Shown in pieces: positions 9,320-17,506 of a stretch of DNA of 64,000 nt; position 1 is the first letter of the stretch, and each line of letters begins with the position of its first letter. The notes below the pieces were generated by a model. It was given only the letters and a program-made list of their open reading frames with translations, ran no database searches and was not told where the DNA came from. The stretch lies in contig CAWDLN010000022.1 in assembly GCA_963803115.1 (NCBI GenBank), positions 1 to 64,000 of the forward strand. The letters run 5' to 3'. This DNA is from DATBGZ01 sp963803115 (GTDB lineage: Bacteria > Actinomycetota > Actinomycetes > Mycobacteriales > Micromonosporaceae). Made by a program: the position numbers and the translations under genes.

Positions 9320-10036
9320 GTGCTGGTCAGGAGCTTTCCGGCGGCCGCCTTCGACACCAACTGCTACGTCCTGGCGGTAGGTCCAGGGCAGGAGTGCGTG
9401 GTGGTCGACCCGGGGATCGGGGTGCTGACGGAACTCGATGCGGTGCTGGTCGCCGACGACCTGCGGCCGGCCGCGGTGCTGCTCACGCACGGTCATCTGG
9501 ATCACTGCTTCTCGGTGGCGCCGGTGTGCGGGGCCCGGGGAATCACGGCCTACGTCCACCCGGGCGACCGGGAGATGCTGGCCGATCCGGCAAAGGGGCT
9601 CTCGATGAGCCTGACCGAGTTGTTCGGCGGTCGGTTGACCTACAGCGAGCCCGAGAACGTGGCGCCGTTGCCCGATGGCGGCGCGATCACCGTCGCCGGC
9701 CTGGAGATCACCGTCGACCATGCACCGGGACATACCCAGGGCTCGGTGCTCTTCCGGATGCCGGGTGCGGGCTCTCAGTTCGACGCCGAGGAGCTGTGCC
9801 TGTCGGGCGACGTGCTATTCGCCGGCTCGATCGGGCGCACCGACCTACCGGGCGGCTCACTCGAGGCCATGCTGGCGAGCTTGCGCGAGAAGATCCTGCC
9901 GCTGGACGACGCGACGGTGGTCCTGCCTGGGCACGGGCCCGCGACGACCATTGGGCGAGAACGGCGGAGTAACCCGTACCTGCTCGAATTGGTCGAAGGC
10001 GTTGCCGGCGCGCCGTGGGAAATGCGTGGCTGGTAG
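9320..10036 (+). CDS. Metallo-beta-lactamase-fold hydrolase, glyoxalase II-like
   Basis: This 238-residue protein has the full metal-binding set of the MBL superfamily: THGHLDH, APGHTQGSV, LSGDVLFAGSIGRTDL and LPGHGP. The pattern GRTDLPGG is typical of the YcbL/glyoxalase II-like branch, which hydrolyses thioesters such as hydroxyacyl conjugates. GTG at 9320 is chosen because GGGAGGGG ends about nine bases upstream; a longer open frame begins at 9269. The gene usually sits between rel and hisS in actinomycetes, as here. The exact substrate is unknown. Confidence 0.85.
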   Translation: MLVRSFPAAAFDTNCYVLAVGPGQECVVVDPGIGVLTELDAVLVADDLRPAAVLLTHGHLDHCFSVAPVCGARGITAYVHPGDREMLADPAKGLSMSLTELFGGRLTYSEPENVAPLPDGGAITVAGLEITVDHAPGHTQGSVLFRMPGAGSQFDAEELCLSGDVLFAGSIGRTDLPGGSLEAMLASLREKILPLDDATVVLPGHGPATTIGRERRSNPYLLELVEGVAGAPWEMRGW

Positions 10037-10051
10037 CCGTACCAGCGTAGT

Positions 10052-10057
10052 TAGGTT
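10052..10057 (+). promoter_or_regulatory. -10 element of a probably leaderless hisS transcript
   Basis: TAGGTT fits TANNNT and ends six bases before the hisS GTG, and no Shine-Dalgarno sequence is present. This spacing would place the transcription start at the start codon itself. Confidence 0.45.
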
Positions 10058-10063
10058 GACATC

Positions 10064-11404
10064 GTGAGCCGGATCGCCCCCTTGAGCGGGTTCCCCGAGT
10101 GGCTGCCGCCGCAGCGAATGATCGAGTTGCGAGTTATCGACCGGCTGCGCACGACATTCGAGCTGTACGGCTTCGCGCCCCTGGAGACCCGCGCGGTCGA
10201 GCCGCTGGACCAGCTGCTGCGCAAGGGCGAGACATCGAAAGAGGTCTACGTCCTGCGGCGCCTGCACGCGGCCGACGACGATGCCGAATTCGACGACGCG
10301 CTCGGGTTGCACTTCGACCTGACCGTACCGTTCGCGCGGTTTGTCCTTGAAAACGCCGGCAAGCTGGCGTTCCCGTTCCGGCGCTACCAAATTCAGAAGG
10401 CGTGGCGCGGGGAGCGTCCGCAGGAGGGCCGCTACCGCGAGTTCATCCAGGCTGACATCGACGTGGTCGACCGGGACACCCTGCCGTTCCACTACGAAGC
10501 AGAGATCCCGCTCGTCGTCGGCGACGCCCTGAGCGGCTTGCCGATCCCATCGATTCGGATCCAAGCCAACAACCGCAAGCTGTGTCAGGGCTTCTACCGT
10601 GGCCTCGGTATTGAGGACACGGAGGCGGCGCTGCGCGCGGTCGACAAGCTCGACCGGGTCGGGCCGCGCGGTGTCGCGGAGTTGCTCGGCAGTACGGCCG
10701 GCGCGTCGCCGGGCCAAGCCAAGGCCTGCCTGGCTCTGGCCGAGATATCCGCCGAGGACACCTCGTTTGTCGACGCGGTGCGCGCGCTCGGCGTCGACGA
10801 TGCCTTGCTCGATGAGGGCCTGGACGAGTTGGTACGGGTCGTGGAGGCCGCGCGGGAGCACAGTCCCGGGCTCCTCGTCGCCGATCTGAAGATCGCGCGT
10901 GGCCTGGACTACTACACGGGCACCGTGTACGAGACGACGATGCGGGGGTACGAGAGGGCCGGTTCGATCTGCTCCGGCGGTCGGTACGACAACCTCGCTC
11001 AGTCGGGGACGGACCGTTATCCCGGGGTTGGTATCTCCATCGGCGTCAGCCGCATGCTGGGCCTCCTGTTTGGAGCGTCGGCCCTGACCGTGTCCCGCTC
11101 GGTGCCGACGTGTGTCCTGGTCGCCCTCCCGGCCGAGGACCAGCGGCCGGCCTGCAATCGGGTCGCGGCCGCGCTGCGGCGACGGGGAATCCCCACGGAG
11201 GTTTCGCCCTCGGCGGCCAAGTTCGGTAAGCAAATCCGTTATGCCGAGCGGCGCGCGATCCCGTACGTCTGGTTCACCAGCGCCGACGGCACCCACGAGG
11301 TCAAGGACATCCGGTCCGGCGAGCAGGTCCCGGCCGATCCGACCGCGTGGTCACCGCCCGATTCGGACGTTCACCCCACGGTCACCGGTGTCGCCGGAAA
11401 CTAG
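10064..11404 (+). CDS. hisS: Histidyl-tRNA synthetase
   Basis: This class II synthetase of 446 residues charges tRNA-His. Motif 2 lies in FPFRRYQIQKAWRGERP, the histidine-specific stretches are LKIARGLDYYTGTVYE and GSICSGGRYDNL, and motif 3 is GVGISIGVSRML. A C-terminal anticodon-binding domain follows, with a modest extra tail. The start GTG at 10064 has a -10-like TAGGTT six bases upstream and no ribosome site, so it is probably leaderless. Its stop shares CTAG with the convergent small gene downstream. Confidence 0.93.
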   Translation: MSRIAPLSGFPEWLPPQRMIELRVIDRLRTTFELYGFAPLETRAVEPLDQLLRKGETSKEVYVLRRLHAADDDAEFDDALGLHFDLTVPFARFVLENAGKLAFPFRRYQIQKAWRGERPQEGRYREFIQADIDVVDRDTLPFHYEAEIPLVVGDALSGLPIPSIRIQANNRKLCQGFYRGLGIEDTEAALRAVDKLDRVGPRGVAELLGSTAGASPGQAKACLALAEISAEDTSFVDAVRALGVDDALLDEGLDELVRVVEAAREHSPGLLVADLKIARGLDYYTGTVYETTMRGYERAGSICSGGRYDNLAQSGTDRYPGVGISIGVSRMLGLLFGASALTVSRSVPTCVLVALPAEDQRPACNRVAAALRRRGIPTEVSPSAAKFGKQIRYAERRAIPYVWFTSADGTHEVKDIRSGEQVPADPTAWSPPDSDVHPTVTGVAGN

Positions 11405-11637
11405 GCGAAGTCTGGCTCGTCCTCGACCGGGGTGCGCTGCGATGGCACATAAGGGTGGGCTAGTTGCATGAATTCGAGGATCGGCACAGACGGCCGTGCC
11501 GTGACTGTGACCGGCCCGCCGCAATTCCAGCATTCGACGCTCGCGTCCGCGAGGCTGCGGCCCTGGACGTCGCAGGCATCGCAGTGCCAGGCGGCAACCA
11601 CCACGTGTGTGACCTCGGGGCCCGACACCGGGCTCAT
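11401..11637 (-). CDS. Small zinc-ribbon protein
   Basis: This 78-residue protein has two CxxC knuckles, CDAC near residue 19 and CWNC near residue 36, a pattern of a small structural zinc ribbon. No catalytic motif is present. Start and frame are supported by the Cys spacing and by the tight convergent overlap with the hisS stop. Function unknown; a role in RNA or protein binding is possible but not shown. Confidence 0.6.
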   Translation of the reverse strand: MSPVSGPEVTHVVVAAWHCDACDVQGRSLADASVECWNCGGPVTVTARPSVPILEFMQLAHPYVPSQRTPVEDEPDFA

Positions 11638-11791
11638 GTAGATCTCCTCACGGTGGTGTGGTGCCGAAACGTTGAGAGTAATTCACAATTGGGTTCAAGC
11701 GTAGCCATGAAACTGTCAGCGTGGCGACCGACACAATCGTCCCCGCGACTGGGCCGTCCCCTCCACTGCGCTTGGCCCCCAAACTGCAGCG

Positions 11792-11826
11792 CAGTGCCCG
11801 GCCGGCATTGCGCCGACCGGGCACTG
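11792..11826 (-). terminator. Hairpin terminator after fmdA
   Basis: A perfect 10-base inverted repeat (CAGTGCCCGG and CCGGGCACTG) with an inner CGGC/GCCG pair lies about 20 bases past the fmdA stop. The T run (11829-11833) is on the plus-strand side, so on the minus strand it acts as a hairpin without a U tail, common in actinomycetes; it could also stop plus-strand transcripts. Confidence 0.65.
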
Positions 11827-11848
11827 TGTTTTTGTGTGCGACCTCGCG

Positions 11849-13096
11849 TCAGGAGGTCACCGCGCATTGACCGCGGTTCATCTTCTTCGGCCCTTCGGCG
11901 GTGGGCCGGACGTCGAAATCAAAGATCTCGGTCGGGATGTACAGCGAGCAGCACGCGTTGGGAATGTCGACGATGCCGGAGATCCGGCCTTCGATCGGCG
12001 CCGAACCGATGAGCAGGTAGGCCTGCTCCCCGGTGTAGCCCCACTTCTTGAGGTACTCGACCGCGTTGAGACACGCCCTGCGGTACGCCACGGTCGCGTC
12101 GAGGTAGTAGTTCTCGTCGGTCTCGCGGTCGACGGAGACCCCAATGAACGTCAGGAATTCCGAGTACCGCGGCTCCACGTTGCCGGGCATGAACACCGGG
12201 TTGCTGGTGATCCCGTACGTCTCCATGCCGCCCTTGATGAGCTCAACGTGGAAGTCGATGAAGCCTCCCATCTCGATGGCGCCACAGAATGTGATCTCTC
12301 CGTCGCCCTGGCTGAAGTGCAGGTCGCCGCCTGAGAACTTCGCGTCCTTCACGTGGACCGGATAGAAGACCCGAGAGCCCCGCGTGAAGTTCTTGATGTC
12401 GTGGTTGCCCCCGTTCTCTCGGGCCGGAACCGTGCGCGCGCCCTCCTGGGCGATGCGCTGGGCGACACCGCCGTTGGCCTGACCGGCCAGCGTGTTCGCC
12501 GCCAGCGGCGGCAAGGCAAGAGGCGGCACCCGGTTCGGGTTGGTGTCGAGCAGCGCCTGCTCGCGGCGGTTCCACCGGGCAAGCAGATCCGCTGACGGAG
12601 CGGTCCCGAACAGACCCGGGTGGGTGATGCCGGTGTAGCGGATACCCGGGAGATGACGAGAGGTCGCGACCTGCCCGTGGAAGTCCCAGATCGCCTTGTA
12701 CGCGTCCGGGAAATAGTCGGTCAGGAAGCCGCCACCGTTCGCCTTCGCGAAGATTCCGGTGTAGCCCCAGCCCTGACCCGGCGCCGGACCAACCTCCTGC
12801 GGGACGGCTCCCAGGTCGAGGATGTCCACGACCAGGAGGTCGCCTGGCTCGGCGCCTTGGACGCCGATCGGGCCGCTGAGCATGTGCGCGTGGGTCAAGT
12901 CCACGTCACGCACGTCGTTGGCCGAGTCGTTGTTTCCGAGCTGCGCGTCTGTCCACTCGCGACACTCGACGCGAAACTCGTCGCCCGGGCGTACCATCGC
13001 GGCCACGGGAATGTCCGGATGCCACCTGTTGTGGCCGGGCACCGCCTGCTCCCGCATTGACTTGCCCTGGTCGACGCTGAACACCACGTCTGGCAT
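11849..13096 (-). CDS. fmdA: Formamidase (acetamidase/formamidase family)
   Basis: FmdA hydrolyses formamide to formate and ammonia. The 415-residue length and the family stretches match: GHNRWHPDIPVAA, LTGPI-like HMLSGPIGVQGAEPGD, the GIRYTGITHPGLFGTAPS block, ARENGGNHDIKNFTRGS, and HFSQGDGEITFCGAIEM. The start ATG at 13096 follows a strong GGAGGAGG. It is the last gene of a minus-strand set fmdB-amiS-fmdA, divergent from an NAD formate dehydrogenase that would use its product. A hairpin terminator follows. Confidence 0.93.
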   Translation of the reverse strand: MPDVVFSVDQGKSMREQAVPGHNRWHPDIPVAAMVRPGDEFRVECREWTDAQLGNNDSANDVRDVDLTHAHMLSGPIGVQGAEPGDLLVVDILDLGAVPQEVGPAPGQGWGYTGIFAKANGGGFLTDYFPDAYKAIWDFHGQVATSRHLPGIRYTGITHPGLFGTAPSADLLARWNRREQALLDTNPNRVPPLALPPLAANTLAGQANGGVAQRIAQEGARTVPARENGGNHDIKNFTRGSRVFYPVHVKDAKFSGGDLHFSQGDGEITFCGAIEMGGFIDFHVELIKGGMETYGITSNPVFMPGNVEPRYSEFLTFIGVSVDRETDENYYLDATVAYRRACLNAVEYLKKWGYTGEQAYLLIGSAPIEGRISGIVDIPNACCSLYIPTEIFDFDVRPTAEGPKKMNRGQCAVTS

Positions 13097-13156
13097 GATG
13101 ATCCTCCTCCTAGCAGTAGTCCGTTTGTGGGCGACTCATCTGCGACCCGGCGTGCC

Positions 13157-13792
13157 TCATGGGCGCCCGGGTGCTGGCTGAGCTGGTGCTTCCAGGTGCC
13201 GGTGTGGATGGGTGAGCGGCAGCAGAACGAGTGCCATCGCCACGCCGAAGACCCCCAGCGTGATGGCGATCGCGTTCTGGTTCCACTGCGTCCAGTAGCC
13301 GGCAAGGATGAGAAATGCGGGAACGGCCGCGGTCACGATGCCTTCGATCGCGGTCACCCAACCTGTGTAGGTGGAGAGACCATCGAGCTTCAGCCCGAGC
13401 GTGAGGAAAAACAGGAACCACAGGAACGCCCAGTAGAGCCAGATGACTCCGAATGGCCTGTCGTGCAGGATTCGGAAGTTGGCGAACGAGTATCCCACCG
13501 CCGCAGCGGCCACAAAGAGCGAGAACCAGCCGACTCCTGTGCTGTCGAGTCCCGCGAGCAGGGTGATACCGACGTACAGGTAGGTGAACCCGAAGAGGTA
13601 GATCCCCGAGGCGTTGAGAATCACGTCACTATTGCCGCCGGCGGTGAAAATGAGAAACGTCGGAGTAATGACCTGCAGCGTGCCGACGAACAGGTTGAAG
13701 ACGGCGGCCGCCTTCGGGTCGATCCTCCCGAGGATCATCACACCGTTCAGGAAGAGTACGGCGCCGACATAAAACAGCCCGACGGGTCCCAT
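13157..13792 (-). CDS. AmiS/UreI-family amide or urea channel
   Basis: The 211-residue product has six predicted membrane spans and the AmiS/UreI family pattern at the start (GLFYVGAVLFLNGVMILGR) and in the middle (YLFGFTYLYVGI). Members are proton-gated urea channels or short-chain amide permeases. Its place between fmdB and fmdA points to formamide or acetamide uptake. The ATG at 13792 has GGAGG about 10 bases upstream. A role in urea entry for the urease encoded farther right is possible but less likely from context. Confidence 0.85.
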   Translation of the reverse strand: MGPVGLFYVGAVLFLNGVMILGRIDPKAAAVFNLFVGTLQVITPTFLIFTAGGNSDVILNASGIYLFGFTYLYVGITLLAGLDSTGVGWFSLFVAAAAVGYSFANFRILHDRPFGVIWLYWAFLWFLFFLTLGLKLDGLSTYTGWVTAIEGIVTAAVPAFLILAGYWTQWNQNAIAITLGVFGVAMALVLLPLTHPHRHLEAPAQPAPGRP

Positions 13793-13827
13793 GGCGACAC
13801 ACCTCCGGTTTCTAGCGCCTTATGGCC

Positions 13828-14109
13828 TCACGGTTTGGGCAAGCGGGCGAGCGCAGGGTTGTACGGCTGGGCATTGCTGACCTTCGCGGGCACCTGGGTC
13901 ACGATCTCCGGAGCGTCCTGGCTCCGCTCCTCAACGTTCCTGAGCCTTCGCACGGCCGACGGCGCACCAACGCCGAGGTGTGGCGGACTGAAGGCTCGGC
14001 GAGCGACGCCCGCACAGTTAGGACATTGCGCCTGTTCCGGTGCCGTTCCCATCGCCAGACGGACGTCGAACCGGCCGCACGTGCCACAGAGATACTCGTA
14101 GGTTGCCAC
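13828..14109 (-). CDS. fmdB: FmdB-type zinc-ribbon protein
   Basis: This 93-residue protein begins with the FmdB-family pattern ATYEYLCGTCGRFD and has a second knuckle CPNC, making a small zinc ribbon. FmdB was named as a putative regulator of formamidase genes. GTG at 14109 is chosen for its GGAGG ribosome site; a longer open frame begins at 14163. It is the first gene of the minus-strand fmd group, so autoregulation or regulation of the divergent fdh gene is plausible but unproven. Confidence 0.75.
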   Translation of the reverse strand: MATYEYLCGTCGRFDVRLAMGTAPEQAQCPNCAGVARRAFSPPHLGVGAPSAVRRLRNVEERSQDAPEIVTQVPAKVSNAQPYNPALARLPKP

Positions 14110-14531
14110 CCGCGCGCCTCCGGCGGCTTCATATGTGGTAGCTCTCCGACTCCGAGTGTGCACCTCTGCAGTCGGCCGCGTCGGCGAATGCAGGAATCGT
14201 TGGCTGGCAACGAATATTCAGCCGAAAGCGGATCCCGTCCCCAGGCAAGACTCGGTGAGCGCGGCTACCCGACTCGACCGTCATGACGTTGGATTGGCCC
14301 GCCTCAGCCGCTGACCTCATGGGCCGTGATGAGTCCCTTCGCAAACGCACTCGCGATGTCTGCGGTCGCGGACGCATCAACAACACCACTGGTCGTATTC
14401 CGTACCGACGACCAGGTGATCTGACCGTCCAGCCCGAGTGGAGCGGTCGCAGTTCCTAGTCTGAAGACAATCCCACTGTGAAATCTGAAGACAACCCCAG
14501 TGAGAAGACAATCCCAATGAAAGGAGAAGCG
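14110..14531. promoter_or_regulatory. Divergent control region between fmdB and formate dehydrogenase, with iterated repeats
   Basis: This 422-base gap separates the divergent fmd genes and fdh. Near fdh it holds three close copies of GAAGACAAYCCCANTG, starting at 14463, 14487 and 14504, ending just before the ribosome site AAGGAG of fdh. They could be operator sites or a 5'-leader element. The rest shows no clear hairpin or gene. Confidence 0.5.
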
Positions 14532-15720
14532 ATGAGCAAGGTCGTCTGCGTCCTGTATGACGATCCCGTGGCCGGCTACCCGCCCGAGTACGCACGGGAG
14601 AGCGTCCCGCGCATCGAATGTCTATCCCAATGGGCAGTCGACGCCGACTCCGCACAACATCGACTTCACGCCGGGCGAGCTGTTGGGGAGTGTCTCGGGA
14701 GAGCTCGGCCTCCGGCGGTTCCTCGAGTCGGCCGGACACACCTACGTCGTGACCTCCGACAAGGACGGCCCCGAGTCCGAGTTCGCGCGCGAGCTGGTCG
14801 ACGCGGATGTCGTTATCAGTCAACCGTTCTGGCCCGCGTACATGACTGAGGAGCGGTTCGAACAGGCGAAGAACCTGAAGTTGGTGATCACGGCGGGCAT
14901 CGGCTCCGATCACACCAACCTGCAGGCGGCGATCGACCGTGGGGTTACCGTCGCCGAGGTCACGTACTCGAACAGCATCAGCGTCTCCGAGCACGTGGTG
15001 ATGATGATTCTGGCCTTGGTCCGCAACTACATCCCCTCCTACCACTGGGTCGTCAACGGCGGCTGGAACATCGCCGATTGCGTCGAGCGGTCCTACGACC
15101 TCGAACGGATGGTCGTAGGTACGGTCGGGGCGGGTCGCATCGGCACGGCTGTCCTGCGGCGCCTGAAGCCGTTTGATGTCGAGCTTCATTACACCGACCG
15201 GCACCGGCTGCCAAAGGAGGTGGAGCGGGAGCTCGGGCTGACCTTCCATGAGAGTGCGGCGGCGATGGTTCCGGTGTGCGACGTCGTGACGATCAACACC
15301 CCGCTGTATCCCGAGACCGAGCACATGTTCAACGACGCTCTGATCTCGACGATGAAGCGCGGCGCTTACATCGTGAATACGGCGCGCGGGAAGATCTGTG
15401 ATCGCGATGCGATCGTCCGGGCGCTCCAAAGTGGACAGTTGGCCGGCTACGCCGGCGATGTCTGGTTCCCGCAGCCGCCCGCGAAGGACCACCCATGGCG
15501 GCACATGCCACACCACGGCATGACGCCGCACATCTCGGGCTCATCGCTGTCGGCGCAAGCCCGCTACGCCGCCGGCACCCGCGAGATCCTCGAGTGCTGG
15601 TTCGAGAACCGGCCGATCCGCGAGGAGTACCTGATTGTCGAGAACGGCCATCTGGCCGGTGCCGGTGCGCACGCCTACGGCGCCGGTGACGCGACCAAAG
15701 GAGCTGATTCCGCGGCCTAG
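14532..15720 (+). CDS. fdh: NAD-dependent formate dehydrogenase (one frameshift near 14620)
   Basis: This D-2-hydroxyacid-dehydrogenase-fold enzyme oxidises formate to CO2 with NAD. The N-terminus MSKVVCVLYDDPVAGYP starts at ATG 14532 after AAGGAG, in one frame; from about 14620 the protein continues in the next frame with VYPNGQSTPTPHNIDFTPG. One extra base around 14617-14627 explains the break. Downstream signatures are complete: GAGIGSDH-like TAGIGSDHTNLQ, NAD loop VGAGRIG, TDRHRLP, NTARGKICDRDA and TPHISG. Reconstructed length is about 396 residues, normal for the family. Next to formamidase it would recover energy from formate. Confidence 0.9.
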
Positions 15721-15769
15721 TTCAGTCCGACACATCTTTGCGCCGGGCCACAGGTCGCCGGGCCACAGG

Positions 15770-16150
15770 TCATCGGAGCCAGATGGCCTGGGCGACCGCG
15801 GCTCCGGTGAAGGCGGCGCCGAGGGCGGCCGTGACGCTGATGACGACGTTCGCGACGGCGTAAAAGGCTACTCCGTCCTCAATCAGACGTAGTGTCTCGT
15901 AACTGAAGGTTGAGTACGTCGTCAGAGCGCCGCAGAATCCGACGCCGACGAGAAGTTGTAATGGGCTGGTGGCGGCGCCGGCGACCACAGCGCCGGTGAC
16001 CAGGCCGAGGATGAGGCTGCCGACCACATTGACAGCGAACGTTCCCCACGGGAAGACGGTGTCATGCCGCGTCTGCACGGCCCGGTCGGTCAGGTAGCGC
16101 AGCGGAGCGCCCACGGCGGCGCCGAGGATCACCAGAATGAGGTCGGTCAT
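15770..16150 (-). CDS. crcB: Fluoride channel CrcB, first copy (Fluc family)
   Basis: This 126-residue four-span membrane protein has the Fluc signature GFCGALTTYSTFSYE and the N-terminal pattern GAAVGAPLRYL. Fluc proteins are dual-topology dimers that let fluoride leave the cell. Its ATG overlaps the stop of the DUF190 gene by four bases (ATGA), and it is the third gene of a three-gene operon that also holds another crcB copy. Paired crcB genes often make heterodimers in Gram-positive bacteria. Confidence 0.92.
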   Translation of the reverse strand: MTDLILVILGAAVGAPLRYLTDRAVQTRHDTVFPWGTFAVNVVGSLILGLVTGAVVAGAATSPLQLLVGVGFCGALTTYSTFSYETLRLIEDGVAFYAVANVVISVTAALGAAFTGAAVAQAIWLR

Positions 16151-16509
16151 CGTGCGGGATCCAGGTCGGTATTCGTCTCCCGGCCGACGTACCGGATCAC
16201 CTCGACGTGATCAACGGTGACTAACCCCTCGGTGACGACCTCCTCGAGTTGAGGCAGGAACGCGGCGATGCGTTCGGGTGTGTCGACGATCACAACCGCG
16301 ACAGGCAGGTTCTCATTGAGACTGAGCAGGCGGGTCGTGTGCACCAGGGACGATGCGCCATATCCCTCCACCCCGTGAAAGACACTCGCACCGGCCAACC
16401 CTGCGGCGTGGGCCCGGTGCACGATCTCGGTGTAGAGCGGCTTGTGGTGCCAGGTGTCGTTGTCGCCGACGAAGACGCTCAGCCGCATTGCGCTCCTGGT
16501 CAGTCTCAT
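16147..16509 (-). CDS. DUF190 family protein
   Basis: This 120-residue protein has the DUF190 pattern: KPLYTEIVHRAHAAGLAGAS, then VFHGVEGYG, and VVIVDTPERIAAFLP. The fold is PII/CutA-like, and DUF190 genes are often linked to crcB genes. Both ends overlap its crcB neighbours by four bases, so the three are translationally coupled. It may sense or regulate fluoride export, but the role is unknown. A second in-frame ATG lies at 16488. Confidence 0.85.
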   Translation of the reverse strand: MRLTRSAMRLSVFVGDNDTWHHKPLYTEIVHRAHAAGLAGASVFHGVEGYGASSLVHTTRLLSLNENLPVAVVIVDTPERIAAFLPQLEEVVTEGLVTVDHVEVIRYVGRETNTDLDPAR

Positions 16510-17009
16510 GACGCGGCCGTCCTCTCATGGCTGCGCGGGCCCTTCATGGTTGCGCGGGTCGCCACCACGGCAACCCACACGGCGGCCACCGCGGCCACCG
16601 GTGTCGCGACCATGTAGATCAAGGCGGTCCGGGCCGCGTCGGCGACCAGGTTGTCCACGCCGACCGCATAAGTGGAGAAGGTCGTGAACCCGCCGAGTAC
16701 GCCGGTGCCGAGCAACGGTCGGATCAGTCGATGGACGGCCCAGACTTCGGTGATCAGCACCATGAGCACGCCGATGAGGGCGCAGCCGACCGTATTGATG
16801 GCGAAGATGTCCCACGGGAAGCCACCTGGTGGCGGGGGCCAGGCGAGGCCGATGCCATAGCGAGCGACCGCGCCGAACGAGCCGCCGGCGGCGACGACAC
16901 CGATCACATCCCACGGTTGGCGTCGGATCAGCTGCTGGTAACGCGGCACCGCGCGAAGATCTGTGTCGACGGCGTTGCGAGACGCGGTTCGCTGTGTGTT
17001 CCCGGGCAC
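16506..17009 (-). CDS. crcB: Fluoride channel CrcB, second copy (Fluc family)
   Basis: This 167-residue Fluc protein has a longer N-terminus than its partner, then four spans with GGSFGAVARYG, INTVGCALIG and GGFTTFSTYAVGVDNL. It is the first gene of the crcB-DUF190-crcB operon. The GTG at 17009 has a poor ribosome site, so a later in-frame start is possible. A 34-base inverted repeat lies just upstream (17018-17051). I looked for a fluoride riboswitch and did not find its conserved core. Confidence 0.9.
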   Translation of the reverse strand: MPGNTQRTASRNAVDTDLRAVPRYQQLIRRQPWDVIGVVAAGGSFGAVARYGIGLAWPPPPGGFPWDIFAINTVGCALIGVLMVLITEVWAVHRLIRPLLGTGVLGGFTTFSTYAVGVDNLVADAARTALIYMVATPVAAVAAVWVAVVATRATMKGPRSHERTAAS

Positions 17010-17506
17010 GTGACCCCCCGCTCACGGCACACGGTACGTACCGGTGAGCGGAGCGTGTTGCCGGCCGCACGATCGGTCCGTCACCGGACGCATCTAGACC
17101 GTTTCCAGACTAATAGCTCGACCGGTCACGGTCAGCCAAGAGCCCCGTTTCCGCCGCCGGGGCCTCGACCAGTCCACATTGGAGCTTGCGGGCAGCTCCC
17201 GCATGACGGAGTCATTCATGGCAACACCCCTACCAGCACGTGCCAACATCGTCTGGTAGGGACCGTTGGCGGCATCCGCCGCGTTTACCCGGTTGCTGTA
17301 CCCGGCGCGGCGGGCCCCACCGCCGCAGCCTGAAGGCTAGACGTAAGAGTAGCCGACGCATCGACATCGCGGCGGCCTGATCCCACCGACCGAGAGCACG
17401 CCGACGTTGTCGGGAAACCTCCCGACACTTGCACGCGAGCGCCGTCACCTCCACGCTGATCCTCACAGGACACCCGGTCCTGCCTCGAGATCCCCGGGGA
17501 GGGGTC
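17010..17506. other. Intergenic region with hairpins
   Basis: This 497-base gap lies between the divergent crcB operon and the repeat protein gene. It holds an inverted repeat at 17018-17051 (CCGCTCAC and GTGAGCGG around GGTACGTACC), one TCCACATTGGA site at 17173, and a 7-base stem (GTCGGGA/TCCCGAC) at 17409-17426. No gene is supported. Confidence 0.5.
17018..17051. repeat. Inverted repeat upstream of crcB operon
   Basis: Perfect 8-base arms CCGCTCAC (17018-17025) and GTGAGCGG (17044-17051) enclose a second palindrome GGTACGTACC (17033-17042). It starts nine bases before the crcB GTG on the minus strand. It may be an operator or a leader hairpin. Confidence 0.45.

Noticed and set aside
14129..14389. 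Small minus-strand frame upstream of fmdB
   Set aside because: No family resemblance or ribosome site, and it overlaps the fmdB leader; treated as chance.
17010..17230. Fluoride riboswitch upstream of crcB
   Set aside because: The conserved core of the fluoride riboswitch could not be found; only a simple inverted repeat is present.
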